Positions 35,085 to 44,765 of a stretch of 64,000 nt of DNA are shown piece by piece. The translations under genes and the position numbers were made by a program. Under the pieces are notes generated by a model. The model was not told where the DNA came from, ran no database searches, and was given only the letters and a program-made list of their open reading frames with translations. The first letter of the stretch is position 1; the number at the start of each line of letters is the position of its first letter. The stretch is from an uncultured Pelagibacteraceae bacterium (GTDB lineage: Bacteria > Pseudomonadota > Alphaproteobacteria > Pelagibacterales > Pelagibacteraceae), in the NCBI GenBank assembly GCA_902618485.1, contig CACNAR010000004.1:62001-126000 (forward strand), given 5' to 3'.

Positions 35085-35993
35085 TTACTCCAATATTTTA
35101 ATTTCTTTTTCTAAACTAATTCCAGTTTTTTTTAAAACTTTTTCAGATACATAATCTATTAATTTCTTCATATCCTTAAACTTCGCATTACCTTTATTTA
35201 CAAAAAAGTTGCAATGCTTTTCTGAAATACATGCATCGCCAAATGATTGGTTAAGTGGCACAGATTCTTTTATAAGCTCCCAAACCTTTTTATCAGTTTG
35301 AGATATTGGATTTTTGAATGTGCTTCCGCTAGTTTTAATTCTTGTGGGTTGATCTTTTTCTTTTTTAGATTTTAATTTATTTGTAGTGGCTTCAATTTCT
35401 TTTTGGTTTGACTTGATTCCTTTAAAAGAAGCGCTCAAAAAAATGTAATCTTCTGGTATATTATTTTTTCTATATTCAAATTTTATTTCTTTCGATGGAA
35501 TTGTCATTACTTTGCCAAATTTGTCAATTACCTGAACTGATACCAGTATATCTTTAAACTCTTTACCGAAACAACCAGCGTTCATTGATATGCCTCCACC
35601 AATCGTACCCGGTATGCACGATAGAAACTCGAAGCCACTTAAATGATTTTTAAAAGCAAAGTTAGACAAACTTTTGTCTAGTGCAGCACTACCTGCAATT
35701 ATAATATCCTCACCAAGTAATGTAATATTGCTAAAATTTTTACTTAATTTGATGACTACTCCATCAAATAAATCATCCGTTATCAAAATATTTGAGCCAG
35801 CACCAAGTACAAAGATTCTTTCTTGATTATTAAGAATTTTTAGAAAATTTGCTAGTTGACTCAGGTTATTTGCTTGAAAAAATACTTTTGATCTACCACC
35901 TATATTAAACCAATTTTTTTTTTTTAAATCATATTCGAAATGTAAATTTTCATCAAAACCGTAAAGAAGTTTTTTAAGTTGATTTATTTTCAT
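35085..35993 (-). CDS. murB: UDP-N-acetylenolpyruvoylglucosamine reductase
   Basis: A 302-residue FAD enzyme. FAD-binding elements: WFNIGGRSKVFFQ, VLGAGSNILITDDLFDGVVI and IPGTIGGGISMNAGCFGKE. The catalytic part has SGSTFKNP and SEKHCNFFVNKGNA. It reduces enolpyruvyl-UDP-GlcNAc to UDP-MurNAc with NADPH. It overlaps murC by 4 bases and is followed by ddl after one base. Confidence 0.95.
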   Translation of the reverse strand: MKINQLKKLLYGFDENLHFEYDLKKKNWFNIGGRSKVFFQANNLSQLANFLKILNNQERIFVLGAGSNILITDDLFDGVVIKLSKNFSNITLLGEDIIIAGSAALDKSLSNFAFKNHLSGFEFLSCIPGTIGGGISMNAGCFGKEFKDILVSVQVIDKFGKVMTIPSKEIKFEYRKNNIPEDYIFLSASFKGIKSNQKEIEATTNKLKSKKEKDQPTRIKTSGSTFKNPISQTDKKVWELIKESVPLNQSFGDACISEKHCNFFVNKGNAKFKDMKKLIDYVSEKVLKKTGISLEKEIKILE

Positions 35994-37387
35994 TTCATCA
36001 ACTCAGGAAGCTCTCTCATCCAATTTGAAATGGTTCCTGCGCCCATACCAATTACAATTTTTTTTCCATAAATATTTTTTTTAATAAATTTTGCTAATTG
36101 GATATTATCTTTTATTAAAAATAGTCTAACCTTAGAATTTTTTATAATTTCTTTTGCAAATTTCAAATAACTGAACCCTAATTTAATTTTCTCCCCTGCT
36201 AAATAGACAGGACACAATATAACTATGTCTGCATTTTGAAATGAAAATGAAAATTCTGTACGAAGATCTCTTAATCTTGAAATCCGGTGAGGCTGAAATA
36301 CACAAACTTTTTCATAATCTTCATAAACTTTTTTAACTCCATCTAGAGTCATTTTAATTTCAGTTGGATGATGAGCATAATCATCATAAAAATCTACACC
36401 ATTGAATGAAAATATTTTATTAAACCTTCTTTGAACACCATTAAATCTCAATAAACCATTTTTAATATCATTGGTAGTAATGCCAACTGTTAGAGCTACT
36501 GCTGCAGCTGCTACAGAGTTTCTTATATTGTGGATACCGATAAGTGGAATTTTGATATTCTTAATTATTTGTTTTTTTTTATTAGGTAAATTTACTATCA
36601 AATCAAATTTACTCATATCTTTTTTTTGAATTATATTTTTTATTAAAAAATTTGAATTTTTATTTTTGCCGTAAGTGTAAAAATTTTTACTTTTGATATT
36701 TTCAACTAGTTCTTTGTTGATTTTGTCATCAATACAAATAAAAGATTTTCCAAATGAAGGGACCTTTTTAATAAATTCAATAAAATATTTTTTTAAGTCA
36801 TCTATGGTTTTGTAAAAATCCATATGTTCTCTATCTATATTGGTTATAATTGAATATGTAGGAGGAATATGTACAAAGCTACCATCTGACTCATCAGCTT
36901 CCAAAATTGACCAATCACTTTTACCTAATTTCGCAGAGCTTTTTAGTGAGTTAATAACACCACCATTGATTATTGTTGGGTCTAATTTAGTTTTTTGAAA
37001 AATTGAGGCTACAAGTGAAGTGGTTGTGGTTTTACCATGAGATCCAGCCACTACTATATTTTTCGTTAAAGAAACAATATGTGCCAACATTCTTCCTCTT
37101 TTAATTATTGGTAAATTTTTTCTTTTTGCTTCGAGTAATTCTGGATTATTTTTTTTAATAGCTGAAGAAACAACAACGATTGTAGCATTTTTTATATGGT
37201 GTTTTTTATGACCTATAAAAATTTTTATTTTTTCTTTTTTTAATCTTTCTATATTTTTATTTAAAGTAATATCACTTCCTTGAACTTTAAATTCTTTTCC
37301 TTTCATAATAAGAGATAAACCACTCATTCCTATTCCACCTATTCCAATGAAGTGAATAATTTCGTTTTTTGCAAGCTCAATTTTCAT
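35990..37387 (-). CDS. murC: UDP-N-acetylmuramate--L-alanine ligase
   Basis: A 465-residue Mur ligase. The N-terminal fold opens with IHFIGIGGIGMSGLSLIM, the ATP loop is GSHGKTTTTSLVAS, then ILEADESDGSF, TNIDREHMDFY and DDYAHHPTEI. It adds L-Ala to UDP-MurNAc in the cytoplasm. The ATG lies inside the last codons of murG (11-base overlap), as expected for a tightly coupled cluster. Confidence 0.96.
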   Translation of the reverse strand: MKIELAKNEIIHFIGIGGIGMSGLSLIMKGKEFKVQGSDITLNKNIERLKKEKIKIFIGHKKHHIKNATIVVVSSAIKKNNPELLEAKRKNLPIIKRGRMLAHIVSLTKNIVVAGSHGKTTTTSLVASIFQKTKLDPTIINGGVINSLKSSAKLGKSDWSILEADESDGSFVHIPPTYSIITNIDREHMDFYKTIDDLKKYFIEFIKKVPSFGKSFICIDDKINKELVENIKSKNFYTYGKNKNSNFLIKNIIQKKDMSKFDLIVNLPNKKKQIIKNIKIPLIGIHNIRNSVAAAAVALTVGITTNDIKNGLLRFNGVQRRFNKIFSFNGVDFYDDYAHHPTEIKMTLDGVKKVYEDYEKVCVFQPHRISRLRDLRTEFSFSFQNADIVILCPVYLAGEKIKLGFSYLKFAKEIIKNSKVRLFLIKDNIQLAKFIKKNIYGKKIVIGMGAGTISNWMRELPELMK

Positions 37388-38447
37388 CTAAAACATTTAA
37401 TATTTTTTGATTAACATTTATCCAAGTATTTTGAAAATTTAAATTACTTAAATTTTGTATCTTTTTATTAATATTTGATTTATTTGACAAAATTTCTTCC
37501 ATCAATTGCTCTATTTTTTCCTCAAAAAGACCTTGGTCTAAAATCCAACAAGCATTATTTTCCACATAAAAATTTGCATTTTCAAATTGATGATTGTCTT
37601 TAGAATTTGGCAATGGCACTGCTATAAATGGCACATTAAGAATTGATAATTCAGCCAAGGTTGTTGCCCCTGCTCTTGTTATGCAAAGATCAGCGCCATC
37701 AACTTTATCTATAAAATTTTTATCATAATTAAAAACGTCACTCTCGACATTGTTTTTAGAATAGAATTCTTTAAGCAAAGGAATATTGTTTAGATGTGTT
37801 TGCTGAATAACTTTTATAGAAAATTTTTTTGATATATTAAGAATTGATTTCTTTAGCTTTTGATCAAATATACTCGCCCCTTGGCTCCCTCCGACAATTA
37901 ATAAACAAAATTTATTATTATTAATTTTACGAGTTTTTTTTTTGTAGAATTCTTTTCTTACAAGTGGATGTGTAATCACTTTTTTATTTATGTATTTTTT
38001 TGGAAAATTTTTTATTTGTTTTGTATAGCAGAAAATTTTTTCACAGGAGCTTAAAAAAAATTTGTTGGCTTTTCCTAATACTAAATTTGGCTCAAGCAGA
38101 TAAATTTTCAAATTTAAGAATTTTCCTGCTAGAATTAAAGGTAATGACATGTAACCACCTGTTGAAAATAATAGGTTTACTTTTTCCTTTTTAAGAAAAA
38201 GGATAGATTTTATCGTCAAAAATAAAATCTTAAAAAAATTTAGAGGTAATGATAATAAATTCAACTTTGGAGTATCAATTAAAAATATTTTATAAACATT
38301 TCCCTCTAAATATCTAAATCCTCTATTGTCTGTTGAAATTATAATATCGTTTTTTTCATAAAGATGTTCATGCAGAATAGTTGCGGGTATTACATGACCA
38401 CCTGAGCCGCCTGTAGAAATTAAAATTTTTTTTTTCACTTTAATCAA
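37377..38447 (-). CDS. murG: MurG, lipid II-forming GlcNAc transferase
   Basis: A 356-residue GT28 enzyme with STGGSGGHVIPA at the N-terminus, STGGYMSLPLILA in the first lobe, and the UDP-GlcNAc site GGSQGASIFD and RAGATTLAELSILNVPFIAVPLPNSKDNHQ in the second. It works at the inner membrane face. The start is TTG at 38447, overlapping the ftsW stop by 8 bases; an in-frame GTG nine bases on is equally possible. Confidence 0.95.
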   Translation of the reverse strand: MIKVKKKILISTGGSGGHVIPATILHEHLYEKNDIIISTDNRGFRYLEGNVYKIFLIDTPKLNLLSLPLNFFKILFLTIKSILFLKKEKVNLLFSTGGYMSLPLILAGKFLNLKIYLLEPNLVLGKANKFFLSSCEKIFCYTKQIKNFPKKYINKKVITHPLVRKEFYKKKTRKINNNKFCLLIVGGSQGASIFDQKLKKSILNISKKFSIKVIQQTHLNNIPLLKEFYSKNNVESDVFNYDKNFIDKVDGADLCITRAGATTLAELSILNVPFIAVPLPNSKDNHQFENANFYVENNACWILDQGLFEEKIEQLMEEILSNKSNINKKIQNLSNLNFQNTWINVNQKILNVLDEN

Positions 38448-39564
38448 TTTTTCTTTTTGTCAAATTAAGGATTATCCCTGAAAAAATAGACATTCCTACT
38501 ATAGAGGAACCACCATAGCTTATAAAAGGAAGTGTCATTCCTGTTGTGGGAAATAATCTTATATTTACGCCAACATGTATCATCACTTGCATCAAAATTA
38601 AACTTATACACCCTACTAAAATTAGTTTTGATCTATCATCATTTTCTAAATTTACTTTTTTAAAAACTGTATGAATAAAAACTAAAAACAAAAATAAAAT
38701 TAAAATTATGGCAACAATTCCAAATTCTTCCGAAATGACAGAAATAATATAATCTGTATGTGCTTCAGGTACCCTATTCTTTAGAGTTCCTTCTCCTATA
38801 CCTTTACCAAAAAAACCTCCACTTATTATTGACTCAATCGCTTTATCAGATTGAAAATTATGTGTTCCGGTATCTGAGTCAAAAAATGAAATTATTCTAC
38901 TTTTAACATAGCTAAATTTGGGAATAAATAATACTAAGTATGAAAAAGATAAAATTAATATAAAAAAAAGAGTAATTAAAAAAATAAAATTAATTCCTGA
39001 AATAAAAATTAATATTGACCATGCAAAGAGAATTAATAGAGTTTGACCAATATCTGGTTGTAAAATCAGAAAGAACACAATTCCTAATGTTGCTAAAAAA
39101 GAAAGAGAATATTTTAAATAAATATTAACGAACATTTGACTGCTTAAAAGCATACTTAAGAACACAATAAAAAAAGGTTTAACCAATTCAATTGGCTGAA
39201 ATCTTGGTAATAGGTAAAGATCAATCCACCTTTTAGATCCTTTGACTTCAACTCCAATTAGAGGAACCAATATTAAAAGTAATACAGATAAACTAAAACA
39301 AACTATAGAAATTTTAAAAAGATTTTCTTGATCCATTGACGAGAAAATAAAAATAAAAAAAACTCCAATACACAAAAAAATTAAATGTTTAAAAAAAAAG
39401 AGATAATCGTTTGTATTTAATTTATCAGATGCAATTAACGATGTTGAAACTAAAGAAAAAAATAAACCTACTAAGAATAACAAAATTATTAGTGCGAGTA
39501 TAAATTTATCAATATTTTTCCACCATTTATAATAAAGGTTTTGAAATGATAAAATATTAAACAT
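38440..39564 (-). CDS. ftsW: FtsW, SEDS septal peptidoglycan polymerase
   Basis: A 374-residue protein with about ten membrane helices. SEDS markers include GSKRWIDLYLLPRFQPIELVKP (short form: RWIDL...FQPIE), LQPDIGQTLLIL, PEAHTDYIISVISEEFG and the C-terminal FPTTGMTLPFISYGGSS. It polymerises lipid II together with FtsI. It overlaps murD (8 bases) and murG (8 bases). Confidence 0.95.
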   Translation of the reverse strand: MFNILSFQNLYYKWWKNIDKFILALIILLFLVGLFFSLVSTSLIASDKLNTNDYLFFFKHLIFLCIGVFFIFIFSSMDQENLFKISIVCFSLSVLLLILVPLIGVEVKGSKRWIDLYLLPRFQPIELVKPFFIVFLSMLLSSQMFVNIYLKYSLSFLATLGIVFFLILQPDIGQTLLILFAWSILIFISGINFIFLITLFFILILSFSYLVLFIPKFSYVKSRIISFFDSDTGTHNFQSDKAIESIISGGFFGKGIGEGTLKNRVPEAHTDYIISVISEEFGIVAIILILFLFLVFIHTVFKKVNLENDDRSKLILVGCISLILMQVMIHVGVNIRLFPTTGMTLPFISYGGSSIVGMSIFSGIILNLTKRKID

Positions 39565-40825
39565 TCAAATATTTTTTTATAAGTTTATTAAAATAACTTC
39601 CTCTATCCTCAAAATTCTTGAAACTATCAAAGGAAGCGGCTGAAGGGCTAAAAATTATAGTTTTTTTTGGAAATTTTTTTTTATCAATAATTGAAAATAC
39701 TCTTTTTAAAGCATGATTTAAATTATTAAAACTATTATACTGAATTTTTCCTTTTAATTGGTTGCTAAAAAACTTTTTATTTTTTCCATAGATGAATGCT
39801 TTAATATTATGATAATATTTTTTTTGTAACTTAAATTTATCACCTTTTTTAGGTGTTCCACCCAACAGCCAGTAAATATTTAATTTATTTTTTAAAATGG
39901 GTATCGATGAAGAAAAAGATGTGGATTTAGAGTCATTAATTATAGTAAGGAAAGAGTTTTTATATATTATTTGTTGACGATATTTTAATCCCCTAAATTT
40001 ATTTAAAGTTTCAAAAACAATTTTTTTTTTTAATCTTAATTTATTTGAAATTGACATTATGAATGACAAATTTTCCATATTTGCCTCGTTTGAAAAATAT
40101 TCATTTTTTATTTTTTCTTTTATATAATTTTTTGAATGTATATTAACTCTTAGTATTTTTCTTTTTATGTTTTGTTTTTTTAATTCTTTAGTTGTTAATA
40201 AATCCTTTTTATTAATAAAACCAAAATAATTTTTCGAATTATTATTTAAGATTTTAAACTTAGCTTTTGCATAATTATTAATAGTTTTGTGTCTCTCCAA
40301 ATGATCTGGCGATATATTTAATATTGCTGCATACTTAGATTGAAAAATTTGGCTATATTCAAGTTGATAAGATGAAGCCTCTATAACAAAAATGGTTTTA
40401 GATTTAATATTCTTTACAGACAATATTGGTCTTCCAATATTTCCAACTAATTTTACATCATATTTATGTTTTGATAATATTTCATACAAAAGTTGGCAAG
40501 TTGTGGATTTTCCATTTGTTCCTGTAATCGAAATACAATCATTTTTGTAAAAAGAGTAAAAAACGTCTAAATCGGTGTAAATTTTTTCTAAATTTTTTTT
40601 TAAATAATTAGTTAATTTGCATTTATTTAAATCTATTCCAGGACTAATTATAATGAAATCAAATTGATTTTTTAAAACAAATTTTTGACTAATTGGTTTA
40701 TTTGAATTTTTTTTAAAGTCGTCGTATAAAAAAACATCGCTTTTTTTTTTTAAAAATTCTAAAGTTGATAATCCACTCTTACCTGAACCATAAATTAATA
40801 TTTTTTTATTTAAAAAAATACTCAA
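39557..40825 (-). CDS. murD: UDP-N-acetylmuramoylalanine--D-glutamate ligase
   Basis: About 422 residues. KKILIYGSGKSGLSTLEF starts the UDP-binding domain, GTNGKSTTCQLLYEIL is the ATP loop, then LEYSQIF, NISPDHLERHKTINNYA and INDSKSTSFSSS. It adds D-Glu to UDP-MurNAc-L-Ala. I set the start at TTG 40825: it lies 11 bases after the mraY stop, with GGAG five bases before it, and gives a normal N-terminus. A longer frame from 40894 overlaps mraY by 58 bases and adds 23 odd residues. Confidence 0.9.
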   Translation of the reverse strand: MSIFLNKKILIYGSGKSGLSTLEFLKKKSDVFLYDDFKKNSNKPISQKFVLKNQFDFIIISPGIDLNKCKLTNYLKKNLEKIYTDLDVFYSFYKNDCISITGTNGKSTTCQLLYEILSKHKYDVKLVGNIGRPILSVKNIKSKTIFVIEASSYQLEYSQIFQSKYAAILNISPDHLERHKTINNYAKAKFKILNNNSKNYFGFINKKDLLTTKELKKQNIKRKILRVNIHSKNYIKEKIKNEYFSNEANMENLSFIMSISNKLRLKKKIVFETLNKFRGLKYRQQIIYKNSFLTIINDSKSTSFSSSIPILKNKLNIYWLLGGTPKKGDKFKLQKKYYHNIKAFIYGKNKKFFSNQLKGKIQYNSFNNLNHALKRVFSIIDKKKFPKKTIIFSPSAASFDSFKNFEDRGSYFNKLIKKYLNV

Positions 40826-40836
40826 ATAATTCTCCG

Positions 40837-41922
40837 TTATCTTAATTTGAGTGTTGCCAAACCAATCATAGCTAGAATTATTGAAATAATCCAAAATCTA
40901 ATAACAACTGTTGACTCTGGCCATCCTTTTTTTTCAAAGTGATGATGAATTGGTGCCATCTTGAAAATCCTTTTACCTGTCAGTTTAAAAGAAATTACCT
41001 GAACCATTACCGATACAGCCTCCAAAACAAAAAGGCCCCCTGTTATAGCTAATACAATCTCATGCTTAGTAATTATTCCTACAGCGCCCAAAGACCCTCC
41101 AAGAGATAAAGAGCCTGTATCTCCCATAAAAATTTTAGCTGGTGGTGCGTTAAACCATAAAAAACCAAGGCATGAACCTATGATTGCTCCACAAAAAATT
41201 GAAATTTCTCCCGTACCTTCTATATAAGGAATTTGTAAATAATCAGAAAATACTATATTTCCAGTTACATAACTTATAAATGCAAAACAAGCAGCTACCA
41301 ATATTACTGGAACAGTAGCCAAACCATCAAGACCATCTGTAAGATTTACAGCATTAGATGATCCAATTATTACGAAAACAGAAAAAGGAATAAAAAACCA
41401 TCCAAGATTTATTACAAGATTTTTAAAAAATGGGAAATATAAGTTGGACATATCTTGATAATCTACAAAGTAAACAAATAAACTTACCCCAACAACTGCT
41501 AACAAAATTTGTAAAATTATTTTTAGCTTAGAGGAAATTCCAGAGGAGTTACTGAACTTAATTTTTTTAAAGTCATCAAAAGCTCCAAGTAATCCAAAAG
41601 TAACAGCAATATAAATACAAAATAAAATATTTAAGTTCGATAAATCTGCCCAAAATAATACTGAAATTAATAACCCTAACAAAATGATTACTCCACCCAT
41701 TGTTGGGGTTCCTATTTTTTTTATAACATGATCCTCTGGGCCATCATCTCTAATTGGATTAAAAATTTTTTGGTTAGAGAAAAATTTGATAAATGGCCCT
41801 CCTATAATTAAAACAATCACCAAAGATGTAAACACAGATAGGCCAGTCCTAAACGTGAGATATTTAAACACATTCAAGAAACCGAATATATCAACAAAGT
41901 TTAATAAGAATTGGTATAACAT
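40837..41922 (-). CDS. mraY: MraY, lipid I-forming translocase
   Basis: A 361-residue protein with ten membrane helices. GTPTMGGVIILLG, GAFDDFKKIK, NLTDGLDGLA, FMGDTGSLSLGG and MAPIHHHFEKKGWPE are all diagnostic. It moves phospho-MurNAc-pentapeptide to undecaprenyl phosphate. The start overlaps the murEF stop by one base (TAATG), the classic coupled junction. Confidence 0.97.
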   Translation of the reverse strand: MLYQFLLNFVDIFGFLNVFKYLTFRTGLSVFTSLVIVLIIGGPFIKFFSNQKIFNPIRDDGPEDHVIKKIGTPTMGGVIILLGLLISVLFWADLSNLNILFCIYIAVTFGLLGAFDDFKKIKFSNSSGISSKLKIILQILLAVVGVSLFVYFVDYQDMSNLYFPFFKNLVINLGWFFIPFSVFVIIGSSNAVNLTDGLDGLATVPVILVAACFAFISYVTGNIVFSDYLQIPYIEGTGEISIFCGAIIGSCLGFLWFNAPPAKIFMGDTGSLSLGGSLGAVGIITKHEIVLAITGGLFVLEAVSVMVQVISFKLTGKRIFKMAPIHHHFEKKGWPESTVVIRFWIISIILAMIGLATLKLR

Positions 41923-44762
41923 TAATTAACACCTTTTAACTCTTTTATTATCTTATTGAAACCTGTCGCGTTTGAAGCCTTAACCATAAGACTATCATTA
42001 TTATTTAAATCATTTCTAATCAAATCAATAATTTGAGATTTATTGGATAAAACTCGACCCTTTTTTGAATCTGAGAGTTTTTCAAACATTAATTTCATAA
42101 AGCGACCTTTTATGAAAACTTTATCAATATTAGTTTTATTGATTGTGGCTGCGATTGACTGATGAAGTTTTTTTGAATGTTTTCCTAACTCTAACATATC
42201 CCCAAGCAAAAGATACTTTTTGAATTTTTTTGAAATAATCTTGTCATAATTCAAGATAGCAGATTTTAATGATAATGGATTTGAATTATAGCTTTCATCA
42301 ACTAAATTAATATTTTTATTAAAAATTTTAATTTTTGATAAATCTCCTCTACCTTGGGGTACTTTAAACTTAAAGAAAGTATTTTTATTTAATCGAAGAA
42401 TATTGATATAAATACTCATGATAGCTAGTGCAGCTAAAATATTATAAATATTATTTTGAAAATTATTTGTAACTAGAAAATATTTTTTTAATTTGTTAAC
42501 TTGAATATAAAGTTGAAAGTATTTACCTTTATTTTTGATATCTAAAAATTTTACACTTGAATTTTTATTTTTTATTCCAAAAGAAATAAGTCTGAGATTA
42601 TTCTTAATAGCTATTCTTTTATGTAAATTAAAAAAATTATCGTCAGCATTTAATACTACAAAACCACCTTGTTTAGTGTTTTGAATAATTTCAGATTTGG
42701 CAATTGCAATTTCCTTAATATTTTTAAAATTTTTAGCATGTGCAAAATTAATATTTGTAATTACACTAACGTTTGGTTGTATAACACTACTTAAATAATC
42801 TATTTCACCTTTTTTATCCATTCCAACTTCTAAAACACCAAAATCATCATTCTCTTTTAAGTTTAATAAACTTAAAGGAACTCCATATCTATTATTATAA
42901 GATTTTGGAGAAATACTTACTTTGGAGATTTTTCTTAAAGTTTCTCCTAATAATTCTTTAAGAGTTGTTTTTCCACAACTTCCAGTAATAGCTATTAAAT
43001 TTGTACTTATGTTTGTCCTAAAAATTTTTGAAACATTGGTTAAAAATTTTAATGTGTTCCTAACTTTTATTTGCCTATTAACTTGAAATTTTTTTTGAAT
43101 TCGATTCACTACAGCAATTGAGGCTTTATTTTTAAACGCATGATTTACAAATTTATTTCCATCGTTTTTTTTTCCTTTAATTGCAAAAAAAAAGTCATTT
43201 TTCTTAACCTCCTGTGAATTAATTCTAGCAAGATTCAAAGGCAACTTTGTGGGTAATTTTTTGTTGAGTGACAACTCTCTTATGATATTAAATTTTAGGT
43301 TATTAGATAAATTTAGATTTTTTTTTTTGATTGAATCTAAAATAACTTGTTTGTCTGAAAAATAAATTTTTTTACTACCAAAGTCTTGTGTTTTTTCGTG
43401 ACCTTTTCCTGCGATAAGTAATATTTCACCTGTATTTAAATTTTCAATCGCTTTAAATATCGCTTTAGACCTATCCGATATTTCAATAATTTTTTTGTTA
43501 TTTATTCCTTTTTTAATATCTCCCCGAATTTTTTTTGGATCTTCATATCTTGGATTATCATCTGTAAGATAAATTTCATCAGAATAGTTTGATGCGATCT
43601 TACCCATTTTAGATCTTTTATTTTGATCTCTATTTCCACCACATCCAAAAAGTAAAGAAATTTTTTTATTTTTAAATTGCTCTCTTAAATTTAGTAAACA
43701 AGTTTTCAAAGCCTCTGGGGTATGAGCATAATCAAGGATTACTTTTGAATTATTTTTAATTCTACCAATTTTTTCAGATCTGCCCTCAACTGGTATTATA
43801 CGTGGTAAAACTTGGAAAATTCTGTTTAGACTTAATTTGCTTTTTTTTGCTGCAATGATTGCCATCAAAATATTTTTTACTTGGATTTTACCAATTAGAT
43901 TAAGTTTTATAATTTTAATTGATCTTTTATATTTTATTTTTATTACTTGCATCTCTCCTTGATAAGAATGAGACAAAATTTTAAATGAATTATTACTATT
44001 TATTTTGTGAAGTTTAAGATTTTTTTTTAATGAAATTTTTTTAATATTATTAAACTCTGGTAATTTATCATCTGTTATAATATGACCAGATTTTTTGATA
44101 AGATTTTCAAATAAATAAAGTTTTGATTTAAGATAATTTCTTAAACTTTTATGGTAATCTAGGTGATCTTGAGAAAAATTTGTAAATATTCCCAAATTAA
44201 ATAACAAACCATCAAGTCTATTTTGTTTAAGACCATGACTTGAAGCCTCCATAATTACATTTTGAATTCCTCTTTTTTTCAATTTATTCAATATTTTTCC
44301 TAAACTGATTGGATCAATTGTGGTGTTAGGTAAATCAAAGTTAATACCGTCAGACTTAACTCCTAACGTTCCAATAGAGGCAACTTTTTTATTATTCAAT
44401 TTTAATATTTGATAGTAAAAATCAGAGACAGATGATTTTCCATTTGTTCCAGTAATTGCAATCAAATTTTTTGGTAGATTTTTATAAATTTTAAAAGAAA
44501 TTTCTGCCAATAATTTTCTAACATTTTTAGTGTAAATGAATAAAATTCCTTTGAATTTCTTTTTGATTTTTTTTTCAGTTATAATAATTCTAGAACCCTT
44601 TTTTATTGCAAGTGGTATAAAATCATTACCATCAAAATTATTTCCTTTTATTGCAAAAAAAATATAATTTTTTTTGATCTTTGAACTTTCAAAAGCAATA
44701 CCAGAGAAAAAGATTTTAGAATATTCTTTCTTAATTTCTGGAATATAATCTTCGAGCAGCAT
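41922..44762 (-). CDS. Fused MurE-MurF bifunctional Mur ligase
   Basis: One uninterrupted 946-residue frame holds two complete Mur ligases. Residues 1-475 are MurE: ATP loop GTNGKSS (105-111), HGLKQNRLDG, DYAHTPEAL and DNPRYEDP (402-409), the DNPR form that selects meso-diaminopimelate. Residues about 495-946 are MurF: LARINSQEVKKNDFFFAIKG, ATP loop GSCGKTT (594-600), SYNNRYGVPLSLL and YNSNPLSLKSA. The halves echo each other (FFAIKG...DGN; LIAITG). The fusion should channel UDP-MurNAc-dipeptide to pentapeptide. It replaces the separate murE and murF of this position. Confidence 0.93.
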   Translation of the reverse strand: MLLEDYIPEIKKEYSKIFFSGIAFESSKIKKNYIFFAIKGNNFDGNDFIPLAIKKGSRIIITEKKIKKKFKGILFIYTKNVRKLLAEISFKIYKNLPKNLIAITGTNGKSSVSDFYYQILKLNNKKVASIGTLGVKSDGINFDLPNTTIDPISLGKILNKLKKRGIQNVIMEASSHGLKQNRLDGLLFNLGIFTNFSQDHLDYHKSLRNYLKSKLYLFENLIKKSGHIITDDKLPEFNNIKKISLKKNLKLHKINSNNSFKILSHSYQGEMQVIKIKYKRSIKIIKLNLIGKIQVKNILMAIIAAKKSKLSLNRIFQVLPRIIPVEGRSEKIGRIKNNSKVILDYAHTPEALKTCLLNLREQFKNKKISLLFGCGGNRDQNKRSKMGKIASNYSDEIYLTDDNPRYEDPKKIRGDIKKGINNKKIIEISDRSKAIFKAIENLNTGEILLIAGKGHEKTQDFGSKKIYFSDKQVILDSIKKKNLNLSNNLKFNIIRELSLNKKLPTKLPLNLARINSQEVKKNDFFFAIKGKKNDGNKFVNHAFKNKASIAVVNRIQKKFQVNRQIKVRNTLKFLTNVSKIFRTNISTNLIAITGSCGKTTLKELLGETLRKISKVSISPKSYNNRYGVPLSLLNLKENDDFGVLEVGMDKKGEIDYLSSVIQPNVSVITNINFAHAKNFKNIKEIAIAKSEIIQNTKQGGFVVLNADDNFFNLHKRIAIKNNLRLISFGIKNKNSSVKFLDIKNKGKYFQLYIQVNKLKKYFLVTNNFQNNIYNILAALAIMSIYINILRLNKNTFFKFKVPQGRGDLSKIKIFNKNINLVDESYNSNPLSLKSAILNYDKIISKKFKKYLLLGDMLELGKHSKKLHQSIAATINKTNIDKVFIKGRFMKLMFEKLSDSKKGRVLSNKSQIIDLIRNDLNNNDSLMVKASNATGFNKIIKELKGVN

Positions 44763-44765
44763 AAA

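Noticed and set aside
40826-40894. Longer murD start inside mraY
   Set aside because: The extra 23 residues are the mraY tail in another frame; TTG 40825 has a well-placed GGAG.
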